From the NCBI RefSeq assembly GCF_003967515.1, contig NZ_BIFQ01000001.1, positions 992,001-1,056,000 of the forward strand: a stretch of DNA of 64,000 nt, written 5' to 3'. The position numbers and the translations under genes are program-made. This DNA is from Dictyobacter aurantiacus. Its GTDB lineage: Bacteria > Chloroflexota > Ktedonobacteria > Ktedonobacterales > Ktedonobacteraceae. Below the pieces are notes generated by a model that did not search any database, was not told where the DNA came from, and was given only the letters and a program-made list of their open reading frames with translations. Positions 35,680 to 43,735 of this stretch are shown in pieces (position 1 is the stretch's first letter; every line of letters starts with the position of its first letter).

Positions 35680-36635
35680 TCATAAGGAACCTCCGAGAAG
35701 AATGCGAAGACGCAAATTAAGAAAATTGCGATAGCCATAGGCCTGGCGCATCATCGTTTTGGTTCGATTGTTCTTGCCCTCCACAAATCCATTGGAAATA
35801 CGAGTGGGCAGAAAGCGGAAAAACGCCAGGATTTCTGCTTTCCAATGGACAAAGATTGAAAGGGCTTGGCGCATCGGCTCTGGCCCTGTTTCCCGCACCT
35901 GTATGATCCAGGCATTGAGTTGCTCTTCTGCGGTCTCCATGGTCGCTTGAGCATACCAGCTCCGTAAGGCTTCTTTGAGATCCCAGGCTTGTGCGAGCGT
36001 GGGCAGATGCGTGGCAATACGAGCTCGTTCCTGCTCTTGGCCTGCGCTCAGGTCTTCTTTGGCACGCAAGAACAACTGCTGTTTGTGGTGCAAGAGAATG
36101 CGTCCTTCTTTTTTGTGAGCCCAACTGGAAACCACCTTGCGAAAGGCTTTCATCAGATGCTGCATGACATGAAAATGATCGATCACAATCTGGGCATGGG
36201 GCAACGATTTCCTGACGGCAGGAGCAAACGAAGCGCTCATATCCATGCTGACCGCTGTGACGTGTTCAGGGTGCGCCAGTCGGTTGAGCAGGCCGACCAC
36301 GTCTTCAAGCTTGCGACCAAGACACACCTCCATCACCTCTCGCTGCTCCAAATCACACAACAGCGTCGCATAGCGATGTCCTTTGCGCACGGCGAACTCA
36401 TCGATGCCCAGAAACGTGGGGGGCAATGGCTCTTGAGCGCGCACATCCAGTCCTCGCGCTTGCAACATGGGTTCACCCAGGTGCTGCACACACTCGCGAA
36501 CAAAGCGCGGCCCTACCTCAAAGGTATCTGCTACGTGTTCCACCGGCTGGGTCATCGCATGCGTCCCAATCACTTCTCGCAATCATCTGGTTGTCCTTCT
36601 GCGACGGCCACACGCCCGATCGGGTTCCGTAAAGG
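35680..36635 (-). pseudogene. ISL3-family transposase, 5' part lost
   Basis: The 300-codon open part carries the ISL3 catalytic domain (FLGIDEFAVRKGHRYATLLC, then AVSMDMSASFAPAVRKSLP, IVIDHFHVMQHL and SNGFVEGKNNRTKTMMRQAYG). Upstream the reading continues in frame as FTEPDRACGRRRRTTR, then a TGA, so the gene has a nonsense change. It is cut at 36635 by the ISKra4-type element. The N-terminal zinc-finger half is not found on the far side of that element. Confidence 0.88.
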
Positions 36636-36732
36636 GGGTGCGGAAAGATATTTTGCGTGAGGATGAGTTCAGGAAAAAGCTCTGTGCTACACTAGAGCCA
36701 TTGGCACGATGAGAGAAAGAGGAGAAGCACCA

Positions 36733-38471
36733 ATGGATGAACAAGGCTGGCAGGCAAAGAGTATCGAGATCCTGACGGAGATCAAGGCGTGGCGACAAGC
36801 GCATCCCACCGCCACCTTTGTGGACATTGAAGAGCAGGTGCATCGCCGCCTGATGGAACTGGAAGCCCACGTCTTGTAAGAGGCGGCTTCGGCCAGCGAA
36901 TGTCGAGCATGGGGCCAGGCCATGGATACGCCTGCTCCCATGTGCCCCATCTGTGCGGTTCCGCTGCAGGCACGAGGCCTGCGAGAGCGCACGTTACAGG
37001 GCAATGGAGGCCAGCGCGTGACCTTGAGCCGTACCTATGGGATCTGCCCCAGATGTGGGGCCGGTCTTTTTCCCCCTCGATGAGGAACTCGCGTTGCTGC
37101 CGGGTCACCTGCCGCCTCGACAACAAGAACACCTGACGCACCTGGCCTGCTTCATGCCCTTTGCGAAAGCGGCTCAGATGCTTGAAACGCTCCTGGGCGT
37201 GCACATCACAAGGGAGACCGCTCGTTCTCTGAGCGAACGCGGGTGTCTGGATGGAAGCAGACACCCTGACCGAAGGTGAAATGCCCCCCGTCCCTGTGGC
37301 CCCCGATCAACCTGCTCCAGAACAGTGTGTAGTGAGTGCTGATGGTGCCATGATTTCGCTGATCAACACGCAGTGGGTCGAAGTCCGCACCCTGGCCATC
37401 GGCGAACCCAAGGTGGAGACGGGGACCGATGGCGAAGCAGAGATCCATGTAGGTCAGCTCTCGTATGTGTCTCGTCTCTGTGATGCCCTCACCTTTACGC
37501 ACCATGCCGCCGGGGAACTCCGACGGCGTCGAGTCGGGGAGGCGAAGCAGGTCTGTAGCGTCACTGACGGAGCCGAGTGGTGCCAGAACCTCATGTCGCT
37601 CTATCGCCCGGATACGCTACAGATTCTGGATTTTGCCCATGCGGCAGAACGCCTGAGCCAGTTGCTCGAAGCCTTGAGGCACGTCGGCTTGCATGTTCCT
37701 GACCGCATGCTAGATCGCTGTTTGCATGTACTCAAACATCGAGGACCGGCGGCGTTGTTGCGCATGGCCAATCGCTTCGGGAGCGATCTCACGCAGCAGA
37801 AGGGGATCGGGCAACATCTGGAGTACCTGCGCAAACGAGCGGCCTTGATGCAGTATCCCACCTTTCGTGCTCAGGGCTGGCCCATCGGTTCGGGGATGGT
37901 GGAAAGCGCCAACAAACTGGTGGTGCAAGCCCGCCTCAAAGGCGCGGGCATGCATTGGCAACGCAGCCATGTCAATCCCATGTTAGCCCTCCGCCTGGCA
38001 GTGTGCAATGACCGTTGGCAAGAGATGTGGCACCACGCCGTGCGTCAGCAGCGTATCCGTATCGGCCACGCTCCTCCACAATCAGCGCCCACGGAGCCTG
38101 AGGATCAGGTGCTGCCGGTTGACGACCGCCACGCTCAGGTGTCGCCCTCTCCTCATGCTGTTGCGGCATTGATGCCTCACGTTCTTCCCAGTGCTCCCCA
38201 GCGACGCTCAGTGACCGCACCACATGCTCCGGTGTCAGCTTCTCCCATGCTGATGGCATGCTTCTCTCGCCAGGACCCTGGTCTTCTCTGCAGCCCATCA
38301 AAGAAGACGCCACCGCAGCAAGCAGACAGATGCTTCTGCGGGGCACCGTTGGTACGATTCAAAGGACACCGTCCCAAGGAGTACTGTTCGGATCGGTGCC
38401 GCCAACGGGCCTACCGTCAGCGACAGGCGCTCAAGCGCTGGGAACACCGGGGATCGATCGTCATAGGATGA
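36733..38471 (+). pseudogene. ISKra4-family transposase, degraded
   Basis: Coding starts at ATG 36733 (MDEQGWQAKSIEILTEIKAW) and meets a TAA at 36877. It then resumes in the same frame with a zinc finger (CPICAVPL, CPRCGAGL). It shifts frame near 37078 and again near 37250. From 37251 a 406-codon frame holds the catalytic region (VVSADGAMISL, VTDGAEWCQNL, LDFAHAAERL and GWPIGSGMVESANKLVVQAR). A C-terminal cysteine cluster (CFCGAPL, CSDRCRQRAYRQRQ) ends it. One stop and two frameshifts make it inactive as it stands. Confidence 0.85.
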
Positions 38472-38672
38472 TCTGGATACGCTCGATGAAAAAAACGCCT
38501 AGCTTGATCTTGGGCTATCCATCACGACCCGGTCCGATCCAGGTCCTTTTTCCGCTTTCAATTGTAGGATTCCTGCAAGGTCCATGTTATCAGTTTCTCA
38601 TACCTAGCTTGATGCTGCTCACGGAAGGAGTCATGAAAGTTATGCACAGTAGAGCGTTCTCTGGCTAAATCA

Positions 38673-39458
38673 CTAGCGATAGCGGCCCAGCATATCTTTA
38701 TTAAGATCCTTGCTATGCTCCTCTAGTCTCTCCCTATCCCATTTCTCCATCTGCCTTCGCAACAACTCAAGCCCTTTTGGCTCCCTCTGCTCTATGAGTT
38801 CCTTGCTATTCTCTCTATTTGGGGTCCCGCTACGATCCGGATTGCTCAACTCTGGATTCCCGGAGGACCATTGATGCTGTGCTAGATTGGCTCTGTACCC
38901 CGGCATGCGCCTTTGGGCCTGACTCTCCGGGGACTGCGGAAGATCCCGCACCATCGCTTGGAACTCCCGACGCTGCCACATCGTTGCTTGGGACTCCCGA
39001 CGCTGCCGCATCATCGCTTGGAACTCCCGACGCTGCTGCACCATCGCTTGGGACTGCGGAAGATCCCGCACCATCGCTTGGGACTGCGGAAGATCCCGCA
39101 CCATCGCTTGGGACTGCGGAAGATCCCGCACCATCGCTTGGGACTGCGGAAGATCCCGCACCATCGCTTGGGACTGCGGAAGATCCCGCACCATCGCTTG
39201 GGACTGCGGAAGATCCCGCACCATCGCTTGGGACTGCGGAAGATCCCGCACCATCGCTTGGGACTGCGGAAGCAGCTCAGGCCGTGCAATATTTGCTTGT
39301 CTTATTGCGTCGTTCTGCCAGCTCCTCCCTTGATACTCCGAACGCTGCTCAGGCCGTGCAATTTCTAAGTTAGCTGATGGATTATTGCCCTCTCGGGGCC
39401 TCGCTCCTGATGAATCACCTGCGTTCTGTCGTCTTCTTTCGGGTAGAATAGATGGCAT
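38673..39458 (-). CDS. Passenger protein with 10-residue tandem repeats
   Basis: The 261-aa protein has a polar N-terminus, then seven exact copies of LPQSQAMVRD and an eighth partial copy. Four diverged units of the type QRREFQAM follow, then a charged helical C-terminus (LRRQMEKWDRERLEEHSKD). No enzymatic or membrane motif. It shares location, orientation relative to the GCACCC end and low-complexity style with the passengers at 28914 and 30014, but not sequence. Function unknown. Confidence 0.6.
   Translation of the reverse strand: MPSILPERRRQNAGDSSGARPREGNNPSANLEIARPEQRSEYQGRSWQNDAIRQANIARPELLPQSQAMVRDLPQSQAMVRDLPQSQAMVRDLPQSQAMVRDLPQSQAMVRDLPQSQAMVRDLPQSQAMVRDLPQSQAMVQQRREFQAMMRQRRESQATMWQRREFQAMVRDLPQSPESQAQRRMPGYRANLAQHQWSSGNPELSNPDRSGTPNRENSKELIEQREPKGLELLRRQMEKWDRERLEEHSKDLNKDMLGRYR
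39041..39270 (-). repeat. 30-bp tandem repeats, seven exact copies
   Basis: The unit GGACTGCGGAAGATCCCGCA plus ten bases repeats without change over more than 200 bases and encodes LPQSQAMVRD on the minus strand. The perfect identity, including silent sites, implies recent slippage or unequal exchange. Confidence 0.95.
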
Positions 39459-39760
39459 AACTTATACTCCTAACACATCGATCGCTATTTTTATACAAAG
39501 GATAGATCTGCCGACCAGGAAAAACCAGAGGGAAAGAGGCCCACTTGCCAAGATGACTTGCCGCAAAATTTCTTGCTGCACCCTCAGCTCGGCCAACGGT
39601 GACGATTGCTCGGCCGCTTCACCCATCCATCAGCAACGCGACCACCTGGCACGTTGGGGATCTCCTCCTGGATACAGCCGAATCGTCCATATGTACGCGT
39701 GGATTTCCCCCCAAAGGATCCATCGGTGCGTGGGGAGCGCAAACGGTACCCACCGTTCTC

Positions 39761-39798
39761 GGGGTCAGCACATCTAAACTTGAAAACTGTACGCTAAG
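39761..39798. repeat. 38-bp direct repeat, left copy
   Basis: GGGGTCAGC, then TGAAAACTGTACGCTA, matches 40614-40651 in the same orientation with about six differences. The pair encloses an AT-rich gene. It may be an IS end or an att-like site; the family is not recognised. Confidence 0.75.
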
Positions 39799-39988
39799 GT
39801 TTGGACACGCTGATCCGATACTTGATCTAAGCTTCCAGGCCTTTCAAAAAAGGCGAAGGCTAAGCAGAAAAAGAAAAAATCGGCTCGCCAAATGAAGCTC
39901 TTCCCTTAGACGATAGAGAAGGGCTAAGGTTTACGTGAAGGTAGACAGAAGATTATCGAAATAAAGTCTATTTAAGCTTGTGGTTACT

Positions 39989-40579
39989 CTATTTTTGCAA
40001 AGCAAGTTTTTCTCCAATTCTAAATTGAATCAAACTAAAAATGAGCGTGTTTACTACAAATATACAAACAATAAACCCAGAATTAGCAAACGTTAGTCCT
40101 TTAAGCGTTAAAAGTGTAAGTACCACTCCGAAGTTTGTCACTATCCATGGCCATGCTAGTTCTGTATCGGGATGTTTGTATGCTTTAACGAGTGTAGGGA
40201 TAGCCGCTAAAACGTTAACCAAAATGCTAAATGTTATTGCTATATTTCCTACTTTCGTAATTAACCACAAAATTAAACCGAAAATTGATAGCACACCACA
40301 AATTAAATCAAATCCGGTTATCCTCCACGCAGCTTTTTTATTTGCAAATGAAGCTACAAATATAGTAAGTGGTAAAAAACCCGTACTGAATGTCATTAAA
40401 GATTCTAAGCCTACACCTTGCTTTATCTGTGCGGCAAAAGCGATAAATGGGGCAATTGACCAAAGTAAGAAAGATACTCTATTTGGCTTCACTTTTCCTC
40501 GAACTGTATCGACTAAATAAGCCAATGCACCTATAGCACCTATAAGAGTTCCAATAATTACAAAATTTTGATTTAGCAT
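39989..40579 (-). CDS. Seven-helix PQ-loop-like membrane protein
   Basis: From ATG 40579 the protein is 196 aa and almost wholly hydrophobic, with about six to seven membrane helices. Two internal segments have the pattern of SWEET/PQ-loop repeats: DTVRGKVKPNRVSFLLWSIA near 25, and a KAYKHPDTELAWPWIVTNF block near 130. A small-solute carrier is therefore possible, but unproven. The gene is much more AT-rich than the window, with Lys/Asn/Ile codon choices, and lies between 38-bp direct repeats, so recent transfer from an AT-rich donor is likely. Confidence 0.65.
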   Translation of the reverse strand: MLNQNFVIIGTLIGAIGALAYLVDTVRGKVKPNRVSFLLWSIAPFIAFAAQIKQGVGLESLMTFSTGFLPLTIFVASFANKKAAWRITGFDLICGVLSIFGLILWLITKVGNIAITFSILVNVLAAIPTLVKAYKHPDTELAWPWIVTNFGVVLTLLTLKGLTFANSGFIVCIFVVNTLIFSLIQFRIGEKLALQK

Positions 40580-40613
40580 ATTGAGGTTATCCTTTCTTTT
40601 AATTGCTGTATAA

Positions 40614-40651
40614 GGGGTCAGCGTATCGAAACCTGAAAACTGTACGCTACG
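40614..40651. repeat. 38-bp direct repeat, right copy
   Basis: This copy, partner of 39761-39798, lies 35 bases upstream of the AT-rich membrane-protein start (minus strand), so the repeat pair brackets the gene plus its leader. Confidence 0.75.
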
Positions 40652-40722
40652 TCTGAAAGATGGGGGAGCAGCTTGGAAAAAAATACGCTCGTAGCTCAAC
40701 TTGATAGTTATCAGATGCTTCA

Positions 40723-40762
40723 AGACCCTGATGTTGGCGTCTCAGGGCCAACATCAGGGTCT
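40723..40762. repeat. 16-bp perfect hairpin
   Basis: AGACCCTGATGTTGGC at 40723-40738 pairs with 40747-40762 around an 8-base loop. It lies upstream of the IS66 remnant. No gene end is close, so a terminator role is unsure. Confidence 0.6.
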
Positions 40763-40783
40763 ATCAGAAGAGACTTGATCACG

Positions 40784-40939
40784 TTTCCTCTAGACCTTTC
40801 TCACTCAAATGGAGCGACGGCTTTTTGCATCATTCGCAGCTATCTTTCTACCATGCGCAAGCAGGGTCGCTCAATACTGGCTGTCATGGCTGCGGTTTTT
40901 GCTGGTGCTCCTTTCCCCATTGCATGGGCTACTGAGTAG
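40784..40939 (+). pseudogene. IS66-type transposase C-terminal remnant
   Basis: The segment FPLDLSHSNGATAFCIIRSYL, then STMRKQGRSILAVMAAVFAG, matches the C-terminal tail of IS66 TnpC proteins. Only about 50 codons remain. The upstream part of the same frame is not IS66-like. Confidence 0.6.
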
Positions 40940-41517
40940 TTACTTTCTTCTCTAGTAAAAATCCCCTTCTAAAGCCCCCAAATTCTCCTTGATCTGGCAT
41001 AATAATTTCCCCTCATATGCATAGAACTTACAGGCAAGTTCTATGCATACAGCTAATACGTAAAAAGTAGGTAACATTCAACAGAGAATGCATACACTCA
41101 AAAGCCTATCTTACAAAAAGCCTTTGCTTGGGGGCAAAAGAGGGACAAGTTTCAGGACAACATGAAACTTGTCGGAGAACGCTTGTCGGAGAATAGCCAT
41201 TCTCGGTCATGGCTCTCCCATCTCTACGTTCCACTTTCCAGGCAGGCGTGGGCAGAGACAGGGGAATCGCGATTGTGGTCACGTTCATCAGGCTGATATT
41301 AAACATCAATTTGAGGAAAGATAGTCTACTAGACCCCATTAGCAAGGGAGTCGGTTGACCACCGGCTCTTTTTTGTGCGCACGCACGAGGCAACTCGTGA
41401 GGTGCTGTAAAAAGTGCCAGGGGATTGGCACGTTTTGTGAGACGTTGCGGCGGTGCAACGTCCGACCAGTGGGCCCGGAGGGCTGTCTTTGGTGCTGCCA
41501 GGTGAGGATGGCTTTTC
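40940..41517. other. Non-coding stretch with hairpins
   Basis: A 14-bp perfect hairpin is at 41016-41029/41036-41049 (TATGCATAGAACTT) and a 10-bp one near 41140-41167 (ACAAGTTTCA). A short plus frame from 41355 contains two CxxC-like pairs (CKKCQGIG, CLWCC), resembling a DnaJ-type zinc finger fragment, but it has no supported start and overlaps the next gene. No gene is called. Confidence 0.45.
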
Positions 41518-42459
41518 CTAGGAGTTCAGGAGATCTTGTATGCGTATGCCATGCTCGCTGCGTCTTGCGTGCCTTTCTTCTCTAGTCGTCTCTGCGGCAG
41601 TCGTCTCTGCGGCTGCATATTGCACTGGGGTCGCAACCTGCTCCTTGATCATCCTCTCGTACTCGCGTACGAGTTGGGCTTGCGCAGGATCAGCCTGCTC
41701 CAGCCGCTGCATCGCTCCTCTGCCTCCTCTCAGCTCCTGCTTATAGTGCGCATAGGCCTCATAATGTGCCGGTGTAATCTGCTTGCCCTGAATGTCTACC
41801 TTTATTCGCCTTGTCTCAGCTTTTCGTTCAGTGCGCAACCGCTTTAGCTCCGCTTTTTGCTCGTTTGTCCCATTTTGTATGACTCTGCTGAGTTGTATGA
41901 AAAGCGTATATGCGGCTGGGGCATCTCTGTTCATCCGCTCCATTCCTCCTGGGCCCTTGTACGTAGTGCTGTGAAGCGACTCGGCGTCCAGGTGGGCGCG
42001 GGTGAGCGTGATCTGGTCGCGGGGGATGTCAGCTGTCAATTTCGGTTGGCGTTCATCGCGCAGCCGCTGCAGATGCGCTTTTTGCTCTTCTGTCCCACGC
42101 TTCTTGACTCTGTTGAGTTGCTTGAAAAGCGTATATGCGGCTGGGGCAGCTGCCTTCATCCGCTCCATTCCTCCTGAGCCCTTGTACGTAGTGTTGAAAA
42201 GCGACTCGGCGTCCAGGTGGGCGCGGGTGAGCGTGATCTGGTCGTGAGGGATGTCAGCTGTCGACTTCTGGCGCTGGGGACGAAGCTCACGCGGAGCAGG
42301 AGCAGCTGTCGACAGCTCATACAGAGCATGGGCAGCTATCAACTCCCGTTGACGTAGTAGATCGTAGTGCTCACTCATCTGCTCAGTGGAGTGGCGCAGG
42401 CTGGTCTCCAGGTGGGGGTGGGTCTGCTCTTTCGGTCTGATCTCTCGGGGTTGCGGCAT
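41518..42459 (-). CDS. Protein with two 75-residue repeats and a diverged third
   Basis: The 313-aa protein contains two close copies of a block beginning TADIP-x-DQITLTRAHLDAE, each with KG-x-GGMERM, APAAYTLF and EQKAxLxRLRxER. A third block (QGKQITPAHYEAYAHYKQEL, GRGAMQRLEQAD) is diverged. All are helical and charged. No known family. The pattern suggests a modular binding protein. It belongs to the set of repeat-rich accessory proteins of this mobile region. Confidence 0.65.
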   Translation of the reverse strand: MPQPREIRPKEQTHPHLETSLRHSTEQMSEHYDLLRQRELIAAHALYELSTAAPAPRELRPQRQKSTADIPHDQITLTRAHLDAESLFNTTYKGSGGMERMKAAAPAAYTLFKQLNRVKKRGTEEQKAHLQRLRDERQPKLTADIPRDQITLTRAHLDAESLHSTTYKGPGGMERMNRDAPAAYTLFIQLSRVIQNGTNEQKAELKRLRTERKAETRRIKVDIQGKQITPAHYEAYAHYKQELRGGRGAMQRLEQADPAQAQLVREYERMIKEQVATPVQYAAAETTAAETTREERHARRSEHGIRIQDLLNS

Positions 42460-42846
42460 GGGATGAATCCTTTCGTGGGTTTTAGGAGCAGTGTAGCATA
42501 AGGGTCAAGGCGTGTGAGAGGACGCAGAGGGGCGTGTGAGCGGGAAGGGGTGAGGGAAGTGTGGGGGTGGCGGCAGAATGGCGGCTGGTGGCGATTGTGG
42601 GGTATGCAGTGCGCTGGTGAAACGTGCCAGTGTGGATGGTAATGATTGTGGAAAGAATGCAGGAAAGTGGGACGGTGCGGCGTGTGGATGAGCGAGCAGG
42701 GGAGCCGGGCAGTGATCAGGACAATCACATCTCATTTTTGGAACTGGCTTTACAAGCTGCCTCATAATAAACCAAGTTTTTAATCCCTGCGGTGTAGATG
42801 CACACCACGAGCCGCTTAAAAATTTAGATGCGATTGCCCTGGGGCA
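42460..42846. other. Intergenic region, no supported gene
   Basis: G-rich plus strand with strand asymmetry and no credible frame. GGCAGTGATC occurs at about 42710 and again at about 42844, which may mark ends of a lost small insertion. Confidence 0.35.
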
Positions 42847-43437
42847 GTGATCCGGATGCTTGACAAAACGCAAAGGAGGTATACCACCTGGATCGAAGTG
42901 ATCAACGGACGAGCGGAGCGAGGAGAGCAGTCAGAGCGAGAGCGGCAGTTAGAGGAGCGGGAGCGACAGCTCGCAGAGCGCGAGGAGCTGCTAAATCAAC
43001 AGCTTGCGGAACGGGAGCGGCAACTAGAGGAGCGAGAGCGGGCCATGGCCGCGCCTCCTGAGCCAGAGCTACCCAAGTTCGGGACGGGACCATCTGACTA
43101 CTTGGATCGTGACGAGCGGGCGTTTGGAGCAGATAGCGAGATTGTCAGCAGTCTGGAAGAGGCAGTAGCAGACTTTATCTCAGATCGGGGCGGCCTGGAT
43201 GGTCTGAGTGTCGATGCAACTGAGTGGTTAGAGTCTCCAACGATCTCAGCGGTGTTTGACCAATATTGGGTGTCGGGCGGGTTCACGGCTGATCAGGTTG
43301 TTGAGGGGGTGGTGAGCATCAACAATATCAAGATCACAGAAGACGAGGACGGCTCAATTCACATTGAGTTTGATTATGAGTCCGAAGTAGATGGGGAAGA
43401 CGGCGACTATGTGGTGCAAGGTCATGCGAGCACATGA
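42847..43437 (+). CDS. Coiled-coil protein with an acidic FGADS domain
   Basis: Residues about 25-65 form an Arg/Glu coiled coil (REERERQLAEREELL style). The C-terminal 110 residues (DRDERAFGADSE, GLDGLSVDATEWLESPT, FTADQVVEG, IHIEFDYESEVDG) match the truncated protein at 33165-33554. The start is uncertain. GTG 42847 and ATG 42856 have no SD, while a strong AAAGGAGGT at 42870-42878 sits inside the frame, with GTG 42898 next downstream. The domain is unrecognised; its two-copy presence beside repeat-rich proteins suggests a shared accessory system. Confidence 0.6.
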   Translation: MIRMLDKTQRRYTTWIEVINGRAERGEQSERERQLEERERQLAEREELLNQQLAERERQLEERERAMAAPPEPELPKFGTGPSDYLDRDERAFGADSEIVSSLEEAVADFISDRGGLDGLSVDATEWLESPTISAVFDQYWVSGGFTADQVVEGVVSINNIKITEDEDGSIHIEFDYESEVDGEDGDYVVQGHAST

Positions 43438-43530
43438 GGAGGAAGAGGATAGAAATTAAGGCGCGGTGGTGTGCGGTTGGATGGACGTGAGAGCGAGAGT
43501 GAGGGCGAGTACACCGAAGCAGTGGGATAG

Positions 43531-43635
43531 GTCCACCAAGGTCCACGGAGGTCCACGAAAGAGCTGAGAAACGCGTTTCGTGGACCTCCGTGGACCAGAT
43601 TGAGCGTCCACGAGATGTCGTGGACCTCCGTGGAC
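43531..43635. repeat. Phased GTCCAC/GTGGAC array with a 20-bp hairpin
   Basis: GTCCAC starts at 43531, 43541, 43551 and 43606. Its complement GTGGAC starts at 43580, 43590, 43620 and 43630. Spacing within each group is exactly 10 bases. Arms 43541-43560 and 43576-43595 pair perfectly. The layout resembles a multi-site protein-binding region or iteron-like cluster. Confidence 0.8.
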
Positions 43636-43735
43636 GGAGAGCCGACCAGGGCACGCCACCTGGTCGACTCTTTGTATGTAGGCAGCAACCAGCGCCTGGT
43701 CAGGCAAGCTGTGGGGTTATTGCTGCTGGTTCGGC

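Larger units (their letters stand above)
36636..39583 (+). mobile_element. ISKra4-type element with a passenger gene
   Basis: The left end GGGTGCGGAAAGATATTTTG at 36636 and the right end at 39583 (ATTTTGCGGCAAG in the same sense, inverted) match the ends of the cassette at 28699-31082. The element holds a broken transposase gene and a minus-strand repeat-rich passenger gene. The flanking 8-base sequences do not match, so a rearrangement or flank deletion after insertion is likely. Confidence 0.75.

Noticed and set aside
39041..39270. CRISPR array
   Set aside because: The 30-bp units are directly adjacent without spacers and lie inside a coding frame.
38850..39370. Plus-strand Pro/Ala-rich protein over the repeat region
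   Set aside because: It is the shadow of the minus-strand passenger gene; the repeats keep all frames open.
39584..39760. N-terminal half of the interrupted ISL3 transposase
   Set aside because: Translations of this flank in the expected orientation show no ISL3 zinc-finger pattern.
41355..41585. DnaJ-type zinc-finger protein
   Set aside because: The frame has two CxxC-like pairs but no SD, is very short and overlaps the start of a better supported gene.
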